Shown here piece after piece: positions 38,076-41,859 of a DNA stretch of 41,859 nt (the first letter of the stretch is position 1; each line of letters starts with the position of its first letter). The DNA lies in assembly GCA_031366005.1 (NCBI GenBank), contig JANLZB010000085.1:1-41859 (forward strand), in the 5' to 3' direction. Position numbers and translations under genes: made by a program. The DNA is from JANLUX01 sp031366005 (GTDB lineage: Bacteria > Bacteroidota > Bacteroidia > AKYH767-A > OLB10). The notes under the pieces are model-generated. The model searched no databases and was not told where the DNA came from. It was given only the letters and a program-made list of their open reading frames with translations.

Positions 38076-39536
38076 ATGCAAAAAGAAAAAGAAGCGATAA
38101 AAACATCATCAAAAACTGCAGAAGAAATATGGAACAATTGTTTAAAACTAATTCGAGATAATGTAAACCCGCAAAATTTTAAAACCTGGTTTGAACCAAT
38201 CAAAGCCATCAGGTTAGAAAATTCCAAACTAACAATTGAAGTTCCAAGTCAGTTTGTGTATGAATGGCTGGAAGAACATTATATCGGATTATTACGAAAA
38301 ACCATTAAGCATCAGCTTGGTAACGATGGCCGTTTGGAATACAGCATCGTGATGGAGAATGCTTTAAATAATACTAAAGCATACACTGTAAAGTTTCCTG
38401 CTAAAACAAATTCAGGATTAAAAAATCCTTCTGTTGCATTACCGCTTAATATTAATGGAGGAATAAAAAATCCTTTTATCATTCCTGGATTAAAAAAGAT
38501 TGATGTTGATTCTCAATTAAATCCTAATTCGTCATTCGATAATTTTATTGAAGGTGAATGCAACCGTCTTGCCCGCTCTGCCGGATATGCTGTTGCTCAA
38601 AAACCCGGAGGTACTTCTTTTAATCCACTCCTTATATATGGTGGTGTGGGTTTGGGCAAAACACATTTATCGCATGCAATTGGTATTGACATAAAAAATA
38701 ACTTTCCAAATCACACTGTATTGTATGTACCGAGCGATCGTTTCATGCACCAGTTTATTGATTCAGTAAAAAATAATTCGCAAAATGATTTTGTACATTT
38801 CTATCAGATGATTGATGTGCTCATCATTGATGACATACAATTCTTTGCAGGAAAAGATAAAACGCAGGATGTATTTTTTCACATCTTCAATCACTTACAT
38901 CAGAACAACAAACAAATTATTTTAACGTGTGATAAACCTCCTGTTGATTTGCAGGGCATGGAACAGCGTTTGCTTTCGCGTTTCAAGTGGGGATTATCTG
39001 CTGACTTATCAGTTCCTGATCTCGAAACACGCATTGCCATCTTAAAAAAGAAAATGTACATTGATGGTATTGAGCTGCCAAATGAGATTGCTGAATACAT
39101 TGCATTGAGTATCACTACCAACATACGTGAACTTGAAGGAGCTTTGATTTCAATCATTGCACAATCATCGTTAAACAAAAAACCAATAACACTGGAACTC
39201 GCAAAACAAATGATTGACAAGTTTGTGAAAAACACTGTTCACGAAATTTCAATTGACTACATCCAAAAAATTGTGTGTGATTATTTTGAATTGCCTTTAG
39301 AGTTGTTAAAATCTAAAACACGCAAACGTGAAGTAGTACAGGCACGTCAGTTAGCGATGTATTTTTCAAAACAATTTACTAAATCATCACTTTCAAATAT
39401 CGGTATGCATTGTGGAGGAAAAGATCACGCTACTGTTTTACATGCTTGCCGTACAGTAAATAACCTTATTGATACGGATAAAAAGTTTAAAGCACAGGTT
39501 GCTGATTTGCACAAAAGAATTAATCTATCAAGATAA
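38076..39536 (+). CDS. dnaA: chromosomal replication initiator DnaA
   Basis: The 486-residue protein has domain I (EEIWNNCLKLIRDNVNPQNFKTWF near 16-39) and a linker of low conservation. The AAA+ domain has Walker A GGVGLGKTH (near 189-197), Walker B VLIIDDIQFF (near 249-258) and SRFKWGLSADL. Domain IV has the DnaA-box signature GGKDHATVLHACRTV (near 450-464). It opens the origin by binding DnaA boxes. I saw no clear TTATNCACA boxes in the AT-rich 170 bp upstream, so oriC is not placed here. It is convergent with the sigma factor gene. Confidence 0.98.
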   Translation: MQKEKEAIKTSSKTAEEIWNNCLKLIRDNVNPQNFKTWFEPIKAIRLENSKLTIEVPSQFVYEWLEEHYIGLLRKTIKHQLGNDGRLEYSIVMENALNNTKAYTVKFPAKTNSGLKNPSVALPLNINGGIKNPFIIPGLKKIDVDSQLNPNSSFDNFIEGECNRLARSAGYAVAQKPGGTSFNPLLIYGGVGLGKTHLSHAIGIDIKNNFPNHTVLYVPSDRFMHQFIDSVKNNSQNDFVHFYQMIDVLIIDDIQFFAGKDKTQDVFFHIFNHLHQNNKQIILTCDKPPVDLQGMEQRLLSRFKWGLSADLSVPDLETRIAILKKKMYIDGIELPNEIAEYIALSITTNIRELEGALISIIAQSSLNKKPITLELAKQMIDKFVKNTVHEISIDYIQKIVCDYFELPLELLKSKTRKREVVQARQLAMYFSKQFTKSSLSNIGMHCGGKDHATVLHACRTVNNLIDTDKKFKAQVADLHKRINLSR

Positions 39537-39575
39537 ATTCAGCGCAAACTCATTTAAAAAAATTATTTTATTGAA

Positions 39576-40439
39576 CTATCCAAGGTAAGTTTTTAAAATC
39601 TTACTTCGTGAAGTATGTTTTAATCTTCTGATGGCTTTCTCTTTTATTTGTCTCACACGTTCGCGTGTAAGTTCAAAGCGCTCACCTATTTCTTCCAGCG
39701 TCATTGCAGGTTCAAGTAAACCAAAATATAATCGGATAACATCTGCTTCACGCGGAGTAAGTGTTGTTAATGCACGTTCAATTTCTCTGCGTAATGATTC
39801 AGTAATAAGATTCATTTCCGGTGACGGTGCATGATCTTCTCCTGGCATCACATCCAACATAGTGCTGTCTTCTCCAACTAATAGTGGTGCGTCCATACTC
39901 ACATGTCTGCCAGCCGAACGCATGGTATCAACTATATCATCAATAGAAATATTTAAGATAGTAGCAATTTCTTCATTGGTAGGCTCACGCTCAAAGTCCT
40001 GTTCTAATTGTGCAAATACTTTATTGATCTTATTAATATGTCCAATTTTATTTAATGGCAAACGAACAATACGAGATTGTTCTGCTAAAGCTTGAAGAAT
40101 TGATTGACGAATCCACCAAACTGCATACGAAATGAATTTGAATCCACGAGTTTCATCAAAACGTTGCGCTGCTTTAATTAAACCAAGATTTCCTTCATTT
40201 ATTAAATCGGGCAATGTAAGTCCTTGATTTTGATATTGTTTTGCAACAGAAACCACAAAACGTAAATTAGCTTTTGTCAATTTCTCTAGAGCTTTTTGAT
40301 CTCCAGCTTTAATCTTTTGAGCCAATTCTACTTCTTCATCTGCAGTAATCAAATCAACTTTTCCTATTTCTTGTAGGTATTTGTCTAAGGAAGCAGTTTC
40401 ACGATTGGTTACCTGCTTGGTGATTTTAAGCTGTCTCAT
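39576..40439 (-). CDS. rpoD: primary sigma-70 factor (RpoD/SigA type)
   Basis: The 287-residue protein is a short primary sigma without region 1.1, as usual for Bacteroidota. Region 1.2 is DKYLQEIGKVDLITADEEVELA (near 19-40). Region 2 has NLRFVVSVAKQYQNQGL and FKFISYAVWWIRQSILQAL, which contacts the -10 element. Region 3 follows, and region 4 ends with TLEEIGERFELTRERVRQIKEKAIRRLKH. It should direct transcription from the TAnnTTTG-type promoters seen here. The promoter of this gene was not clearly found; the upstream sequence has T-rich runs and a TATAAT-like segment. Confidence 0.96.
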   Translation of the reverse strand: MRQLKITKQVTNRETASLDKYLQEIGKVDLITADEEVELAQKIKAGDQKALEKLTKANLRFVVSVAKQYQNQGLTLPDLINEGNLGLIKAAQRFDETRGFKFISYAVWWIRQSILQALAEQSRIVRLPLNKIGHINKINKVFAQLEQDFEREPTNEEIATILNISIDDIVDTMRSAGRHVSMDAPLLVGEDSTMLDVMPGEDHAPSPEMNLITESLRREIERALTTLTPREADVIRLYFGLLEPAMTLEEIGERFELTRERVRQIKEKAIRRLKHTSRSKILKTYLG

Positions 40440-40618
40440 TATTTTTTTCCTTTACTTTAAAGTGTTCAGGTTATTATACGTAATGGGTTGCAAAAAAGTT
40501 ACAAAAAAACGAAAGAAATACTTTTTTAAGATAGTATTTTAGTTTTTGGAATTGTTTTAAATAAGACTTTAGAATAAAACTTCTTGATTTGAAAAGTAAA
40601 ATTCATTAAAAATTCTAT

Positions 40619-40933
40619 CTATAATTTATTTAATTTAACAGGATTTTGTCTGGTATCAAAAACATGTGAAACCAAAATCTTTTTGTTGATTTCATCTACC
40701 CAATAAATAATTTTATAGTTTTTAAAAACTAAATATCGATATTCTTGAACTCGGTCGTTTAATAATTCTTCTTTTTGTCCAATAAAAGGATTTTTGCCTA
40801 GCTTTATAGACTCGTCAATTATGCCGTTTACTAATTTTGATGCAACTACAAATCCTGCATTGAAATTGTAATATTCAAAAATATCGGTAAGTTTATCTTC
40901 GGCAAATTGAGTCCAATAAACTTCTAACTCCAT
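40619..40933 (-). CDS. ParE/RelE-family toxin
   Basis: The 104-residue protein has the RelE/ParE fold pattern: VYWTQFAEDKLTDIFEYY near 5-22, GKNPFIGQKEELL near 57-69, EYRYLVFKNYKIIYWVDEINKKILVSHVFDTRQNP near 75-109. The conserved Arg/Tyr and C-terminal strand with FDTRQNP are typical of ParE-type gyrase poisons, although the target is not proven. The toxin start overlaps the antitoxin stop by 10 bp (40924-40933), which suggests coupled translation with the antitoxin made first. Confidence 0.92.
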   Translation of the reverse strand: MELEVYWTQFAEDKLTDIFEYYNFNAGFVVASKLVNGIIDESIKLGKNPFIGQKEELLNDRVQEYRYLVFKNYKIIYWVDEINKKILVSHVFDTRQNPVKLNKL

Positions 40934-41166
40934 TTTTGGAATTTAGTTTTTAAATCATTGGCAGAAGTCAACCGATTGTTATGAGCATCATCTAGTGATT
41001 GGTCAATATCTGAATTAAATTTTTCCAGGCTCATAGGTTTCATTTCTTTTTCAATTAACTCCGCTTTTTGTTTGTGAAGTAATTTTTCAAGATCAATGAC
41101 AATTTCCTCATTTTGAAGTCTTAGAAATTCTTGGATAAAAGTTAATTTACGAGTTTCTATATTCAT
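40924..41166 (-). CDS. antitoxin of a ParE-type module
   Basis: The 80-residue protein begins MNIETRKLTFIQEFLRLQNEEIVIDLEKLLHK, followed by an acidic and basic helical part (PMSLEKFNSDIDQSLDDAHNNRLTSANDL) and KTKFQKW at the end. Bacteroidota ParE/RelE toxins are often preceded by an antitoxin of this type, with a short front helix pair and a flexible toxin-wrapping C-terminus. A TACATTTG box (41181-41188) lies 14 bp upstream. The overlap with the toxin gene supports a functional pair. Confidence 0.85.
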   Translation of the reverse strand: MNIETRKLTFIQEFLRLQNEEIVIDLEKLLHKQKAELIEKEMKPMSLEKFNSDIDQSLDDAHNNRLTSANDLKTKFQKWS

Positions 41167-41180
41167 GATTTATTTTTTAA

Positions 41181-41188
41181 CAAATGTA
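41181..41188 (-). promoter_or_regulatory. candidate -7 box of the toxin-antitoxin operon
   Basis: TACATTTG on the minus strand exactly matches TAnnTTTG and lies 14 bp before the antitoxin ATG. A second such box (TATATTTG) is at 41259-41266. No good -33 element was seen for either. Confidence 0.4.
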
Positions 41189-41295
41189 ATAATCTTTATT
41201 TTAACTGATTTTATTCAAAATATTTTTCAATTTCAATTTTATCAGATGTTGTTAATGACAAATATAATAAATTTAAGCAACTAGAATTTAGTAAA

Positions 41296-41859
41296 TTAAA
41301 AAAGTACATCAACTTGATTATTTAATCGGTCTAAATAATAGTCTATTTTGCGATTGGCTTTGTTAAAAAATAAATTCCTGTCTTTGATTCCCGATTGGTT
41401 TAATGGTTTCGAATTGATAATTTGTTGATTAAAAAATTGATGTACGTTTTGACAGCTTTCTAAATTATCTGTAATAAAATAACCCAATAAGGTATAAGGA
41501 ATAAACATAGTTAATTTTTTATCAGTTTCAATTAACATGTTGTTATTTAGTAATATAAGTTCGTTATAGTAGATGAAATAATTGGTTTTGTTAGATTTTT
41601 CTTTGATTAGATTAAGTATTCTTTTTAAATCGAGATACAAGGCTGTTGCACTTTTAAATGTTACTAAACCAGCTTCGTAGAAATATAAAATTTGTTGCAA
41701 ACTACTGTTTATTGTGGTGTCATTCCAAACTTCTTTTACGGTTACTTTTTCATAAATTTTTTTCAATTTTTGCGTATGTTCCATAAACGATTCGTCTATA
41801 ACAAAATTTTCAAAAGCTATAGTTTCTTGTTTTGGATTTAATAAAGTTAACCAAACATA
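41296..41859 (-). CDS. hypothetical protein, truncated by the right window edge
   Basis: The frame stays open from the stop at 41296 to the last base of the window (at least 187 codons). An internal ATG at 41784 begins MEHTQKLKKIYEKVTVKEVW, but 25 further in-frame codons upstream have no stop, so the real start is probably outside. The visible part is rich in Leu, Asn, Lys and Tyr, with NYFIYYNELILLNNNMLIETDKKLTMFIPYTLLGYF, and appears helical. No signal peptide or known domain is recognised. The composition is more AT-rich than that of the housekeeping genes. It lies upstream of the toxin-antitoxin pair on the same strand and may belong to an accessory segment. Confidence 0.6.
   Translation of the reverse strand, partial: YVWLTLLNPKQETIAFENFVIDESFMEHTQKLKKIYEKVTVKEVWNDTTINSSLQQILYFYEAGLVTFKSATALYLDLKRILNLIKEKSNKTNYFIYYNELILLNNNMLIETDKKLTMFIPYTLLGYFITDNLESCQNVHQFFNQQIINSKPLNQSGIKDRNLFFNKANRKIDYYLDRLNNQVDVLF

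Noticed and set aside
38900..39235. Antisense frame of 111 codons inside dnaA
   Set aside because: It is antisense to a strongly conserved coding region, and its protein has no family features.

Overview
The window is AT-rich DNA from a member of the Bacteroidota. The evidence is a fused SecDF, a T9SS-type C-terminal sorting domain, a short primary sigma factor without region 1.1, a Bacteroidota-type LptD, DUF5777 and DUF6660 proteins, and promoter-like boxes of the TAnnTTTG type. No rRNA or tRNA gene was seen. Most of the window is chromosomal housekeeping and envelope sequence, with several locally decayed or rearranged spots.

Left end (1-5130): the trailing part of a CRISPR array with 47-bp repeats and 29-30-bp spacers, of the kind found with type II-C Cas9 systems; no cas genes lie inside the window. 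Next come a LuxR-type regulator with a degenerate receiver domain, two tandem paralogues with a carboxypeptidase-regulatory-like C-terminal domain, a YdeI/OmdA-like gene, and a decayed copy of the 3' end of the second paralogue.

5127-19800: a SCO1-like copper chaperone, SecDF, a secreted cupredoxin with a T9SS tail, an Asn/Thr-rich repeat protein, and a five-gene block (two c-heme lipoproteins, an OB-fold protein, YceI, a DUF5777 barrel) that looks like an exported redox module. A cupin, a DUF72 protein, a PolX-like polymerase/PHP protein split by a frameshift, and Hsp20 follow.

20040-25820: small stress-type proteins, a CinA-like amidohydrolase, and an arsenic cluster on the minus strand (arsR, arsM, arsC, then a frameshifted DUF6660 gene and a small Cys-rich exported protein). 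Near-identical palindromes precede arsR and arsM. arsC has no standard start codon and lies in frame behind the arsM stop. Several proteins here carry Cys-pair motifs.

25039-34060: an envelope and electron-transfer block on the minus strand (amidase, MCE/MlaD protein, membrane Fe-S protein, CCG-domain protein), divergent from lptD, a diacylglycerol kinase family gene and a fatty acid desaturase. A 23-bp perfect inverted repeat brackets the likely lptD start.

34111-41859: small hypothetical genes, a cold-shock protein, an orphan HicB, a thioesterase, a coupled 5'-nucleotidase/metallophosphatase pair, dnaA convergent with the primary sigma factor gene, a ParE-type toxin-antitoxin pair, and a gene that runs off the right edge.
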